64,000 nt of DNA from GCA-2697345 sp049602715 (GCA_049602715.1 JBMYRX010000002.1:1-64000), one strand, 5' to 3'; shown: positions 27,188 through 35,982, counted from the stretch's first letter. Translations and numbers: made by a program. The notes: generated by a model from the letters alone, not told the origin.

Positions 27188-30100
27188 TCTGTCGGGCCCC
27201 CTCAGGATCATAGAAAACTGTTTCAACTATCTTTGTTTCAACTATGTTTCCGTTCAAGGACGGAAACTTTATAACTTCTCCTACGCGATCCGGACCAAAT
27301 TCAACTAATCCCAGTGCAATACCCTTACCCAAAGTTGGTGAGAAATAACTTGATGTTACTCTACCAATAGTATTTTTCTGTCCATTCTCGTTATGTCCAG
27401 TCCCAATCGCGTATGCTCCCTCGGGTAGAACAGATCCATCAAGTGTTTCCAAACCAACTAATTTCCATCTCCGAGGGTCACTCATATGTACTCTTTGATG
27501 AGCTCGTTTCCCAATATAATCTGTTTTTTTCTTTGAAAGAGCCCAATTTAATCCTAAGTCCTGAGGGATTACGGTTCCATCAGTTTCATCACCAATCATA
27601 ATGAAACCCTTTTCGGCTCTCATCACATGCAACGCCTCAGTGCCATACGGAGTTATGCCGAATTCTTCGCCAGCCTGTATAATATCCTGCCATAAACTCA
27701 CGGTTTTACTAATTGGAACAGAAATTTCAAAACTGAGTTCTCCTGAAAAAGAAATCCTATAGATTTTAACATCAATTCCAGTAATATTATCTTTACTCCA
27801 AGTCATAAAAGGCATGGCTTCCGGACCTACTGAATGCGCCCCTAATTTCTCCAAAATGGCTCTAGAATTCTCTCCAACAATAGTAATTTGAGAAAACTGT
27901 TCAGTTACGTTGGTAACATAAACCTCAAAATCCCACCATTCTGTTTGCAACCACTCCTCCATCATAGCGTGAATACTATCGGCACCTCCCGAGGTTGTAT
28001 GGCATAGATATGAGTGATCATCCATCTTAGCCACCACGCCATCATCTATCAAAAAACCGTTTTCTGAGCAAATCAGCCCATAACGACATTTACCAGGTTT
28101 TAAATTACTCATCATATTGGTATAAATCATATCTAAAAACTTACCTGAGTCTTTTCCCGAAACTACAATTTTACCTAACGTTGAAGCATCTAGAACTCCA
28201 GTATTATTCCTACATGATAAAACTTCTCGTGACACAGCCTGATCCACAGTCTCCTGTTCCTTCAGATAACAGAAAGGTCTTCGCCACTGACCAACTGGTT
28301 CCCATTGTACACCGTTTTGATCATGCCATTCGTGAAGAGCTGTTTTTCTAATAGGTTGAAATACTTCACCTTTAGCTTCTCCAGCAATTACTCCCATTGA
28401 AATAGGTGTATAAGGAGGTCTGAAGGTAGTAGTACCAACTTGAGGAATTTCTTTCTTTATTGCTTCAGAGAGAATTGCTAAGCCATTGATATTACTTAAT
28501 TTACCTTGGTCAGTTGCCATTCCTAATGTTGTATATCGTTTTGTATGCTCAACACTTTCATAACCCTCTTGAGCTGCAAGCTCCACGTCTATAACTTTTA
28601 CGTCATTTTGAAAATCTAACCAGGTTTTAGATTTTAACTTTAAAGTTGATCCATATGGCATTTTCCATACAGGATTGATGTCATTAGTGTTTATAACATC
28701 TACTATCGGTATAGTTTGTTTTTTAATTGTAAACCCTAGTTCTTTCAATTTTTCACTAACACTGTTGGAAACTGATTCCACAATTTTATCATTATCTAGA
28801 AATCCATCAGCCGAACCTACTACCGACATAAATCCATTACCACCAGCATCCGTGGGTGGTTTTTCAGAGTCGGGCCTAAATGCGGCGATTTTTGTATCCC
28901 AAGTTAATTTTCCACCGCAATGTGACCATAAATTTACAACTGGGGACCAACCACCTGACATAGCTACCACATCAACTTTAATTTCCTCAAGTTTCGTACC
29001 AGTACCCGCCTGGTCACATAATGATATACTAGTAACTCTATTTTTACCTGAGACTGAAGATATTGCCTTTCCGTTCTCAACACGGATTCCTAAACTCCTA
29101 ACTTTATCTGCAAGTTCACCCCCTCCATTTGGCCTAGAGTCAATTACTATTGGAACAGATAAACCAGCTTCCTTTAAAAAAAGAGCTGTTCTATATGCGT
29201 CATCATTATTTGTAACAACTGCTGTTCGGTCACCTACGGCAACTGCATTGTTAACTAAATAGTTTCTGACGGCAGACGCGAGCATAACCCCTGGTATATC
29301 ATTATTAGCGAAACTTAATGGCCTTTCTATGGCACCAGTAGCAGTTATCATGTGCCTTGCCCTGATGCGCCATAATCGTTGTCTAGGGCCTGTCAATCCT
29401 GACTTATGCTCAGTTAATCTTTCATACGCTAAAGCATAACCATGATCATAAATTCCAGCTCCCATCGTTCGAGTTTGGATAGTGACATTCCTCATACTTT
29501 TTAATCGAGAGATTGTATCCCTCATCCATTCCGAAGTTGAGACCTTATCTATCTCAGGCGTATCAACCAGGCACTGACCTCCCAAATGCGGAGACTGCTC
29601 CAAAATAAGAACTTTAGCACCTGCGTCGGCTGCAATCTTCGCAGCGATCAATCCTGAAATTCCTCCGCCTATAATTAATAAATCAACGAACGCATAGAAA
29701 TGCTCATATGTATCCGGATCTCTTTGCTTGGGAGCTTTACCTAAACCAGCAGATTTTCTAATTATTGGTTCAAAAAAATATTTCCAAGCAGCTCTGGGAT
29801 GAATAAAAGTTTTATAATAAAAGCCAGCTGGAAAGAATTTACTTAATAAATTATTTATAGATCCTAGGTCAAAATCAATAGATGGCCAGTGATTTTGAGA
29901 AAAAGCCTCTAAGCCATCAAATAATTCAATTGTAGTCATCCGAGCATTAGGTTCAAATTGATTATCAGATCCCAAACCAACCAAACCATTTGGTTCCTCT
30001 ACACCGCTTGCTACTAAACCCCTTGGTCTATGATACTTAAACGACCTTCCCACTAACATCTGATCATTCGCAAGAAGAGCCGATGCTAACGTGTCACCCT

Positions 30101-30191
30101 CTAGGCCAGAAAACTCTTTACCATTAAATTTAAACTTAATAAGCTTAGTCCTGTCTATTAATTGTCCGATACCTGAAACTCTAGAGCTCAT
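27177..30191 (-). CDS. soxA: sarcosine oxidase alpha subunit
   Basis: 1004-aa alpha subunit of heterotetrameric sarcosine oxidase, which demethylates sarcosine to glycine and, with tetrahydrofolate, yields 5,10-methylene-THF and H2O2. Order: N-terminal ferredoxin-like domain (FKFNGKEFSGLEGDTLASAL, ~19-40), NAD-binding Rossmann domain (DLLIIGGGISGLIAAKIAA, ~167), a second dinucleotide fold, and a C-terminal GcvT/aminomethyltransferase-like folate domain from ~600 (GVLDASTLGKIVVSG). Full length for the family. It overlaps soxD at its start (4 bases) and soxG at its end. Confidence 0.95.
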   Translation of the reverse strand: MSSRVSGIGQLIDRTKLIKFKFNGKEFSGLEGDTLASALLANDQMLVGRSFKYHRPRGLVASGVEEPNGLVGLGSDNQFEPNARMTTIELFDGLEAFSQNHWPSIDFDLGSINNLLSKFFPAGFYYKTFIHPRAAWKYFFEPIIRKSAGLGKAPKQRDPDTYEHFYAFVDLLIIGGGISGLIAAKIAADAGAKVLILEQSPHLGGQCLVDTPEIDKVSTSEWMRDTISRLKSMRNVTIQTRTMGAGIYDHGYALAYERLTEHKSGLTGPRQRLWRIRARHMITATGAIERPLSFANNDIPGVMLASAVRNYLVNNAVAVGDRTAVVTNNDDAYRTALFLKEAGLSVPIVIDSRPNGGGELADKVRSLGIRVENGKAISSVSGKNRVTSISLCDQAGTGTKLEEIKVDVVAMSGGWSPVVNLWSHCGGKLTWDTKIAAFRPDSEKPPTDAGGNGFMSVVGSADGFLDNDKIVESVSNSVSEKLKELGFTIKKQTIPIVDVINTNDINPVWKMPYGSTLKLKSKTWLDFQNDVKVIDVELAAQEGYESVEHTKRYTTLGMATDQGKLSNINGLAILSEAIKKEIPQVGTTTFRPPYTPISMGVIAGEAKGEVFQPIRKTALHEWHDQNGVQWEPVGQWRRPFCYLKEQETVDQAVSREVLSCRNNTGVLDASTLGKIVVSGKDSGKFLDMIYTNMMSNLKPGKCRYGLICSENGFLIDDGVVAKMDDHSYLCHTTSGGADSIHAMMEEWLQTEWWDFEVYVTNVTEQFSQITIVGENSRAILEKLGAHSVGPEAMPFMTWSKDNITGIDVKIYRISFSGELSFEISVPISKTVSLWQDIIQAGEEFGITPYGTEALHVMRAEKGFIMIGDETDGTVIPQDLGLNWALSKKKTDYIGKRAHQRVHMSDPRRWKLVGLETLDGSVLPEGAYAIGTGHNENGQKNTIGRVTSSYFSPTLGKGIALGLVEFGPDRVGEVIKFPSLNGNIVETKIVETVFYDPEGARQNGG

Positions 30192-30517
30192 TTACCAGCC
30201 TCCCAACTCCAATTAGGAAACTTCTCTTTAATCTTTTTTTGAAGTTCTTTTGGCGGCATCAACGTCTGCGCTCTATAAGATCCAAATATTTCTAAGGTAG
30301 TAGTTGATCTAGCGACATGAAACCATTTACCACACCCGCTAGAATGTCTCCATCTTTCAAAATGAACTCCTTTTGGATTTTTTCTTGAAAAGAGGTATGC
30401 TTCAAACTCTTTATCTGATGACTCAATTGCCGCACGTTTTATATGCGCTTCTCCACCTGGAGAAAATTCTGTTTCCTCACCACTTATTCCACAATATGGG
30501 CAGTTTAATAATAACAT
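30188..30517 (-). CDS. soxD: sarcosine oxidase delta subunit
   Basis: 109-aa zinc-binding delta subunit. The zinc ligands known from the family are all present: Cys6 and Cys9 (CPYC), His58 and Cys62 (HSSGC). The segment GCGKWFHVARSTTT is typical. It lies between soxB and soxA, overlapping soxA by 4 bases and 9 bases after soxB, so the complex is made from one transcript. Slightly longer than the usual 90-100 aa. Confidence 0.93.
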   Translation of the reverse strand: MLLLNCPYCGISGEETEFSPGGEAHIKRAAIESSDKEFEAYLFSRKNPKGVHFERWRHSSGCGKWFHVARSTTTLEIFGSYRAQTLMPPKELQKKIKEKFPNWSWEAGK

Positions 30518-30526
30518 TTAATCTCT

Positions 30527-31774
30527 CTAATGGGCCACACCGGCAGCGACACTTTCATCAATAAACCTACCTTCACTAAATCTATCCAAACCAAAAGAAC
30601 GAGCCAATCCACCCGGCTCACCTTTAGCGACAAGTTCGGCAGTCGCCCAACCTGAACCTGGAATTGCCTTAAAACCTCCTGTACCCCACCCACAATTAAA
30701 AAAGCAGTTTATTAACGGGGTCTTAGAAATTATTGGAGATCGGTCACCAGTCATATCAACTATACCGCCCCACTGCCTTAACATCTTTAGACGTGAAATC
30801 ATTGGGAATGTTTCAACTAAAGCCCTAACCGTTTCTTCAATATGTTGAAATGATCCTCTTTGGGTATAATTATTATAGCCATCAGCTCCTCCACCAATAA
30901 CCATTTCACCTTTATCGGATTGGCTCATATAGCCATGTACGGTATTCGCCATAACTACAACATCCATACATGGCTTAATAGGTTCAGAGACTAACGCCTG
31001 TAAAGCAACCGATTCAACTGGTAATCTAAATCCAGCCATTTCTGCTAATACCCCTGAATGTCCTGCCACAACAACACATAGTTTGTCGCAAGCTATTTCG
31101 CCAGCAGTTGTAATAACCCCAGAAACCTTACCTTTTTGAGATTTGATCGATGTGACTTCAGTTTGCTGTACTATATCCATTCCCATATCAGAACATTTTC
31201 GTGCATATCCCCAAGCTACAGCATCGTGTCGAGCTGTTCCACCACGTGCTTGCCACAAGGCTCCCAACACTGGGTATCTTGGACCAGAGATATTAATGAT
31301 TGGACACAAATCCTTTACCTTATGAGGAGAGATAAACTCCGTAGTTACTCCTTGAAGGGAATTTGCCATAGCAGTGCGACGGTAACCTCTCACTTCATGT
31401 TGAGTTTGAGCTAACATCATAACTCCTCTAGGTGAAAACATAATATTATAATTTAAGTCTTGGCTTAAATTTTCATATAAGCTTCTTGATTTCTCATAAA
31501 TAGCTGCTGATGGATCCTGAAGATAATTTGATCGGATTATTGTGGTATTTCTACCCGTATTTCCTCCGCCTAACCATCCCTTCTCAATAATAGCTACATT
31601 AGTGATTCCAAAATTCTTCCCTAGATAGTAGGCTGTTGCTAAGCCGTGTCCGCCGGCCCCGATAATAACAACATCATATTTACTCTTAGGCTCAGGTGAA
31701 GACCAAGCTTTTCCCCACCCAGAATGGTTCCTCAAAGCTTCTCGAGCTAGTGAAAAAGCTGAGTATTTTTTCAA
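30527..31774 (-). CDS. soxB: sarcosine oxidase beta subunit
   Basis: 415-aa catalytic flavoprotein subunit that oxidises sarcosine. The FAD-binding Rossmann motif VVIIGAGGHGLATAYYLG is at residues ~35-52, followed by IEKGWLGGGNTGRNTTIIRSNY, where homologues interact with FAD/FMN. The C-terminal NCFFNCGWGTGGFKAIPGSG closes the FAD site. Length matches the heterotetrameric family (~405-420). First gene of soxBDAG; 180 bases separate it from the divergent ruvX, and a 14-base inverted repeat sits in that gap. Confidence 0.95.
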   Translation of the reverse strand: MKKYSAFSLAREALRNHSGWGKAWSSPEPKSKYDVVIIGAGGHGLATAYYLGKNFGITNVAIIEKGWLGGGNTGRNTTIIRSNYLQDPSAAIYEKSRSLYENLSQDLNYNIMFSPRGVMMLAQTQHEVRGYRRTAMANSLQGVTTEFISPHKVKDLCPIINISGPRYPVLGALWQARGGTARHDAVAWGYARKCSDMGMDIVQQTEVTSIKSQKGKVSGVITTAGEIACDKLCVVVAGHSGVLAEMAGFRLPVESVALQALVSEPIKPCMDVVVMANTVHGYMSQSDKGEMVIGGGADGYNNYTQRGSFQHIEETVRALVETFPMISRLKMLRQWGGIVDMTGDRSPIISKTPLINCFFNCGWGTGGFKAIPGSGWATAELVAKGEPGGLARSFGLDRFSEGRFIDESVAAGVAH

Positions 31775-31861
31775 ATTAAGTCACCTTCAAAATATTTTAT
31801 CATTATGAGTTTTTTTCCATAGGTTTAACTAGTAATCCACATACAACAGACATATCATAAG

Positions 31862-31875
31862 TATGTTACGACATA
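31862..31875. promoter_or_regulatory. inverted repeat between soxB and ruvX
   Basis: TATGT-tacg-ACATA, arms of five with a 4-base spacer, lies 88 bases upstream of soxB and 80 upstream of ruvX. It could be an operator for the sarcosine operon. No regulator gene is adjacent, and five-base arms can occur by chance in AT-rich DNA. Confidence 0.3.
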
Positions 31876-31954
31876 GTTTTAATTACGCAGCACAAATAAC
31901 GCAGACTCAGGATATATCAAACAAAATAATATCTTAAAATAAGAAAGAATAGCA

Positions 31955-32443
31955 TTGGCGGATCTTTTCGAAAATTTAAATGATTTTTTCTTATGTTTGA
32001 AACCATATCAGGCTATTCTTGGGCTAGACCTAGGAACCAAAACTATTGGCGTTTCGGTTTCTGATACTCTTTTAACCGTTGCAACTCCTCTAAAAACCAT
32101 TACCAAAATAAAATTTCGCGACGACTCTACAAAGATTCAAGAGATTATCAACGATCGTTCTATTTCTGGGGTAGTACTGGGTTTACCAAAAAATATGAAT
32201 GGAACTGAAGGGCCTAGAGCACAAGCCACTCGATCCTTTTCCCACAATCTTAGTAAGGTAATTGAAGTGCCGATAACTTATTGGGATGAAAGATTATCAA
32301 CAGTAGCTGCAGAAAAAGCACTACTCGAGGCGGATACGACCAGAAAGCGTCGTGCAGAAGTCATCGACTCTGTTGCCGCTGCTTATATTTTACAGGGAGC
32401 ATTAGACAGATTTAATAATATAAGGTCTAAAAATGGTGGATGA
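31955..32443 (+). CDS. ruvX: Holliday junction resolvase-like RuvX/YqgF
   Basis: 162-aa RNase H-fold nuclease family implicated in pre-16S rRNA processing and possibly junction resolution. The first catalytic Asp is D25 in ILGLDLGTKTIGVS; LGLPKNMNGTEGPRA, WDERLSTVAAE and the final acidic IDSVAAAYIL complete the site. The start is TTG at 31955 behind a weak purine-rich AAGAAAG; no ATG is available before the catalytic core. It overlaps the following DUF1289 gene by 11 bases. Confidence 0.92.
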   Translation: MADLFENLNDFFLCLKPYQAILGLDLGTKTIGVSVSDTLLTVATPLKTITKIKFRDDSTKIQEIINDRSISGVVLGLPKNMNGTEGPRAQATRSFSHNLSKVIEVPITYWDERLSTVAAEKALLEADTTRKRRAEVIDSVAAAYILQGALDRFNNIRSKNGG

Positions 32444-32702
32444 AGTTTGGATAAGAGACGAAATTCAATCTCCTTGTGTCAAAATATGCACGATCCATCC
32501 TCTCGAGCGTATTTGTACAGGTTGCTACCGGACTATAGAGGAAATAGGGTCTTGGGGTTCTATAACTGATATTGATCGAAAATCTATTATTCTTGAGTTA
32601 CCAAAAAGGAAACTTAAATTAAAAAAAAGAAGAGGAGGTCGTTCCGCACGGCTAGACTTAATTAAGGAGAATCCAAACCTAAAACTTGATCTTAAGATTT
32701 AG
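32433..32702 (+). CDS. DUF1289 small cysteine-motif protein
   Basis: 89-aa protein. The DUF1289 signature is visible: SPCVKIC, then RICTGCYRT with cysteines at 15, 19, 28 and 31 (C-x3-C-x8-C-x2-C), followed by EIGSWGSITDIDRKSII. The four cysteines probably bind a metal or Fe-S cluster; the function is not established. The C-terminus is Lys/Arg-rich (KRKLKLKKRRGGR). It overlaps ruvX by 11 bases, implying coupled translation. DUF1289 proteins are widespread in proteobacteria. Confidence 0.85.
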   Translation: MVDEVWIRDEIQSPCVKICTIHPLERICTGCYRTIEEIGSWGSITDIDRKSIILELPKRKLKLKKRRGGRSARLDLIKENPNLKLDLKI

Positions 32703-32720
32703 TATCTTCAGAATCTGGAA

Positions 32721-33509
32721 TTAGTTTAGCCAATCGGATATGTTGTCCAGGTGAGGCCTAAAATAACAAATCATTCGTCCACCCATAGGTTTTTTTCCTT
32801 TAAAACTCCAGGGCGCTATTCCATGTAGAGACAATCGGTGGATTAGATAAGTTTCTCCCGGCCAACCATGAACTATAACTCGTTTACATTTCTCAAAACA
32901 GATTTTTCTTGCTTTTTTATAAGTCTCTGTAAGATCTACTTTGTACCATTCGCTTTCATTATAACTAGACAACGCTTCTGTAAAATAATCTCTTATAATT
33001 TTATTACTCCCCTCCCACACTACTAAAGGACTACATTTATTATCTGCTAAAGTCATCGGAATACCAAGAACGAATGCGTGTGGTTCTCTTAACATTCTCT
33101 TTTTTTTCAATCCAATACGCAATAAACCGTCCACATGAGCAGCGTCTCTTTTGATACGGAATCGAGTGGCGGAACTACTTTCGGAAGGATTTGATTTTGG
33201 ATAGCCTTCGTAGACAATTGATAGTTGTCCTTGATCCCACTCAATACCTGAGCCAAAGTTTTTATTAACAAAATCAATTACCTGACCCGATAAACTGGGT
33301 CCACCTGCAATACTTCCTTTCGAGTTATTTTCAACTATATTGACTCCAGCAAACCAAGTGCCACCACAGCGCATCCAATTTTTAATATTTTTTTTATCTT
33401 CAGATATCATTCTACAATATGGTAAGGCCTCAGTAATCCAATGCACTATGTCATTATCTAACCTAAACTTCGTCCAACCCTTTAGTTGAAGGTCTGATTT
33501 ATGCGACAT
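32721..33509 (-). CDS. putative Fe(II)/2-oxoglutarate dioxygenase (PhyH-like fold)
   Basis: 262-aa protein that I recognise only as a conserved alphaproteobacterial family of unknown substrate. Features consistent with a phytanoyl-CoA dioxygenase-like jelly roll are HxD in RDAAHVDGLL (~residue 125), a distal His in LIHRLSLHGIAPW (~233), and an Arg about 13 residues later in GGRMICYFRPHL, the order of Fe ligands and 2-oxoglutarate-binding Arg in that superfamily. PLVVWEGSNKIIR is also PhyH-like. Its start overlaps the dusA stop by 11 bases, so expression is coupled to dusA. An RNA-related substrate is possible but unproven. Confidence 0.6.
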   Translation of the reverse strand: MSHKSDLQLKGWTKFRLDNDIVHWITEALPYCRMISEDKKNIKNWMRCGGTWFAGVNIVENNSKGSIAGGPSLSGQVIDFVNKNFGSGIEWDQGQLSIVYEGYPKSNPSESSSATRFRIKRDAAHVDGLLRIGLKKKRMLREPHAFVLGIPMTLADNKCSPLVVWEGSNKIIRDYFTEALSSYNESEWYKVDLTETYKKARKICFEKCKRVIVHGWPGETYLIHRLSLHGIAPWSFKGKKPMGGRMICYFRPHLDNISDWLN

Positions 33510-34527
33510 CTGCTATTGTTTCCACTTCTGTAGCCGCCATCATATTTTCATATGCTTTCAAGAGAATAGTTTCATCAGCATACGGCAGTACACCTTCTTG
33601 AGTTAAAGTCTGTCGCCATTTACGAGCATTCTTCTCCCCATTAAACAATCCAATCATGTGCCGAGTAACTTGGTGAACTTTACCACCGTTCATCAAATGA
33701 TTTTTTATATAAGGGATCATTTTCATAATAATATCAAACCGTGTTATTAACTTTGGTGTAGTATTATAAATAGTCTGATCAACATTGGACAAGATCTCCC
33801 AAGGAGAGTTATACGCCGCGCGACCAACCATAACGCCGTCAAAATCTGTATTTATTAACGAAACAGCAGATGACAAAGTCGAAATTCCACCATTTATCGA
33901 TATATGCAGGTCGCCAAATTTCTTTTTCATCCTCGAAACGATTTCATAATCTAAGGGTGGTATATTTCTGTTTTGCTTAGGGCTTAAACCATCCAATAAA
34001 GCTTTCCTAGCGTGAATTGTTACCTTATCCACTCCAGCTTCTTGGATCACGGATAAGAAATATGGTAAAGTATTTTCAGGGTTTTGATTATCCACTCCAA
34101 TTCGACATTTAACCGTGATATCTATAGATACGGCCTTACGCATTTCAGTTATACATTCTGCCACTAGTTTAGGTTGCTCCATCAGAACAGCGCCAAAAGA
34201 ACCTGCTCTTACCCGGCTGGATGGGCATCCTATGTTTAGATTTACTTCTGTATATCCCCTATCTTCTCCTAAACTTGCAGCCTCAGACAGTTCTCGCGGA
34301 TCAGATCCTCCGAGTTGGAGCGCCAAAGGTTGTTCTGCAATATTATAATCTAACAAGTGCACAGCATTTCCACGAATTAACGCGGCACTGGTTATCATTT
34401 CGGTATACAGAAGCGTATTCGATGTCATTAACCGGTGGAAATATCGACAATGCCTATCTGTCCAATCCATCATAGGCGCGACAGAAAATACCTTTCCAAA
34501 CCTTAAACATTTATTTTTGATACTCAT
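33499..34527 (-). CDS. dusA: tRNA-dihydrouridine synthase A
   Basis: FMN enzyme reducing uridines in the tRNA D-loop. DusA subtype is indicated by the N-terminal FSVAPMMDWTDRHCRYFHRL (residues ~14-33). The catalytic Cys101 lies in LNIGCPSSRVRAGSFGA, and the FMN phosphate site is SINGGISTLSSA with GVMVGRAAYNSPW. Length 342 aa fits. It lies 6 bases downstream of aroE and overlaps the PhyH-like gene downstream, giving a three-gene minus-strand unit. Confidence 0.93.
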   Translation of the reverse strand: MSIKNKCLRFGKVFSVAPMMDWTDRHCRYFHRLMTSNTLLYTEMITSAALIRGNAVHLLDYNIAEQPLALQLGGSDPRELSEAASLGEDRGYTEVNLNIGCPSSRVRAGSFGAVLMEQPKLVAECITEMRKAVSIDITVKCRIGVDNQNPENTLPYFLSVIQEAGVDKVTIHARKALLDGLSPKQNRNIPPLDYEIVSRMKKKFGDLHISINGGISTLSSAVSLINTDFDGVMVGRAAYNSPWEILSNVDQTIYNTTPKLITRFDIIMKMIPYIKNHLMNGGKVHQVTRHMIGLFNGEKNARKWRQTLTQEGVLPYADETILLKAYENMMAATEVETIADVA

Positions 34528-34533
34528 AGTAGC

Positions 34534-35376
34534 TTAAATACTCTTTCTCAATACTTTTAGGAGGTCCTCGGATATTTCAGGAGTTTTACCAAACCATTGT
34601 GACCACGCAGGAATCGCCTGATGGACCAACATACTTAAACCGTTAAGCGTTTTATTTCCCCGACTTTTAGCCTCTTTTAAAAGTGGAGTTTCTAACGGAT
34701 TATAGATTATATCGTAAACAATAGCTTTTTTTGGCAAAGCTTCTAACGACAAGTCTAATTTATTCTCTGTCTCCATACCCTGATTAGTAGTATTAACCAA
34801 TAAATCAGTGTTATCTAGAGAGGAATTTCGTTGTTCCCATTCAAATACTTTTAATCTAGGCCCAAAGTCGGAACTCAAGATCTCTGCTTTTTCTCGCGTC
34901 CTATTTACAATCCGGATTTGAGAAACCCCTTCTTTTAGCAAGCCAAAACAAATAGCCCTTGAGCTTCCACCAGCTCCAATCAAGGAAACTTTCTTTTTTT
35001 CCAAATTTAAATTTGGAAACTCATATTTTAATGCATTAATAAAACCTAACCAATCATAATTGGTTCCGTATAAAGTTCCATTAGGTTTTACCGTTACACA
35101 GTTTACAGCTCCAATTATTTTTGCTACTTCGTCGAATTCGTCGATAAACTTTAAAGCAATTTCTTTTAACGGTATCGTTAAATTACAACCAGAAAACCCC
35201 AATGATTGAAGTGATTCTAACGCTATTTCTAAATCCGCAGGTTTAGTAAGGATGGGAACATATGATCCATTGATATTTTTCTCTTTAAACCAGTAATTAT
35301 GCATTAATGGTGATAGCGAATGTTTTATCGGGAAGCCCATTACACCAGCTTTTAAAAAATTTTTAGATTTAAACAT
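34534..35376 (-). CDS. aroE: shikimate dehydrogenase
   Basis: NADPH-dependent reduction of 3-dehydroshikimate to shikimate in aromatic amino acid synthesis. The substrate loop is GFPIKHSLSPLMHNYWF (~14-30). The catalytic Lys71 and Asp108 appear in NLTIPLKEIAL and GTNYDWLGF. The NADP fold motif is LIGAGGSSRAICFGL (~129). The C-terminal GLSMLVHQAIPAWSQWFG is typical. Length 280 aa. First gene of the aroE-dusA-oxygenase unit. Confidence 0.93.
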   Translation of the reverse strand: MFKSKNFLKAGVMGFPIKHSLSPLMHNYWFKEKNINGSYVPILTKPADLEIALESLQSLGFSGCNLTIPLKEIALKFIDEFDEVAKIIGAVNCVTVKPNGTLYGTNYDWLGFINALKYEFPNLNLEKKKVSLIGAGGSSRAICFGLLKEGVSQIRIVNRTREKAEILSSDFGPRLKVFEWEQRNSSLDNTDLLVNTTNQGMETENKLDLSLEALPKKAIVYDIIYNPLETPLLKEAKSRGNKTLNGLSMLVHQAIPAWSQWFGKTPEISEDLLKVLRKSI

Positions 35377-35438
35377 ATAAACTTTCTCAAGTTACTCAAT
35401 AGCTTATCAAATTCCTATCAATAAGTGTTCACTATATT

Positions 35439-35864
35439 CTAAGTCGTTTTACGGCAATATAGCTCTAACCGGTGATGAATTACTTCATAACCCATTTCAG
35501 CTGCTATCTCAAATTGTAGTTTTTCTATAACATCTGAGTTAAACTCAAAAACTTCTCCAGTATCTAGGTCAACTATATGGTCGTGGTGCTGATCCTTAGC
35601 TTTTTCATATCGAGCACCTCCCCCTTCAAAATCATGACGATGAACTAAATTTTCATCAACCAATACAGCTAACGTTCGATAAACAGTTGCTAAAGAAATC
35701 GTCGGTGAAATTTTTCTTGTTCTATCAAGTAGCTCGAGTGCATCAGGATGATCAATAGCTTCAGTCAGTACGCTCAATAAAGCTAGGCGTTGCTTAGTAA
35801 TTCTAACACCGGCACTTTTCAATGATGCAGTCATTACAACCATATCTCGTTTATCGAAACCCAT
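35439..35864 (-). CDS. fur: Fur family metal-responsive repressor (Fur or Mur)
   Basis: 141-aa winged-helix metalloregulator. The helix-turn-helix region includes ISLATVYRTLAVLVDENLVHRHD (57-79), and the metal/dimer region is DQHHDHIVDLDTGEVFEF with His93, His94, Asp95 and His96. It lacks the CxxC structural zinc motif after HHDH found in E. coli Fur (DLDTG instead), a trait of alphaproteobacterial Fur/Mur proteins, several of which respond to manganese. It diverges from sitABCD, and a Fur-type box lies between, 36 bases upstream of its own start. I infer control of Mn/Fe uptake and autoregulation; Fur versus Mur cannot be decided here. Confidence 0.88.
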   Translation of the reverse strand: MGFDKRDMVVMTASLKSAGVRITKQRLALLSVLTEAIDHPDALELLDRTRKISPTISLATVYRTLAVLVDENLVHRHDFEGGGARYEKAKDQHHDHIVDLDTGEVFEFNSDVIEKLQFEIAAEMGYEVIHHRLELYCRKTT

Positions 35865-35899
35865 TTTGTACTCTCGATTCTCATAAAGTGTTTATCTTT

Positions 35900-35918
35900 G
35901 AGAATGATTATCATTTTC
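35900..35918. promoter_or_regulatory. Fur box
   Basis: GAGAATGATTATCATTTTC matches 16 of 19 positions of the classic Fur consensus GATAATGATAATCATTATC. It sits between the divergent fur/mur and sitABCD genes, so a bound dimer could control both. Confidence 0.8.
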
Positions 35919-35919
35919 G

Positions 35920-35933
35920 TTTACAAATGTAAA
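35920..35933. promoter_or_regulatory. second palindrome abutting the Fur box
   Basis: TTTACA-AA-TGTAAA is a perfect 6-2-6 inverted repeat beginning two bases after the Fur box. It may be a second dimer site or a different regulator's operator; no consensus match is claimed. Confidence 0.4.
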
Positions 35934-35982
35934 ATACCCTTCTAAATTTGTTTATGAAGAACAGTGCATTTTGGAGATTCCC

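Noticed and set aside
27188..27226. TTG start of soxG 13 codons upstream of the chosen ATG
   Set aside because: No ribosome binding site before it and a needlessly long overlap with soxA; the ATG at 27187 has GAGGGGG at proper spacing.
28675..29262. 195-aa plus-strand open frame
   Set aside because: Antisense to soxA within well-conserved sequence; low-complexity Ser/Thr/Pro composition is typical of a shadow frame.
32690..32702. Near-palindrome GATCTTAAGATT at the end of the DUF1289 gene
   Set aside because: Inside the coding end, imperfect, no T-tract; not convincing as a terminator for either convergent gene.
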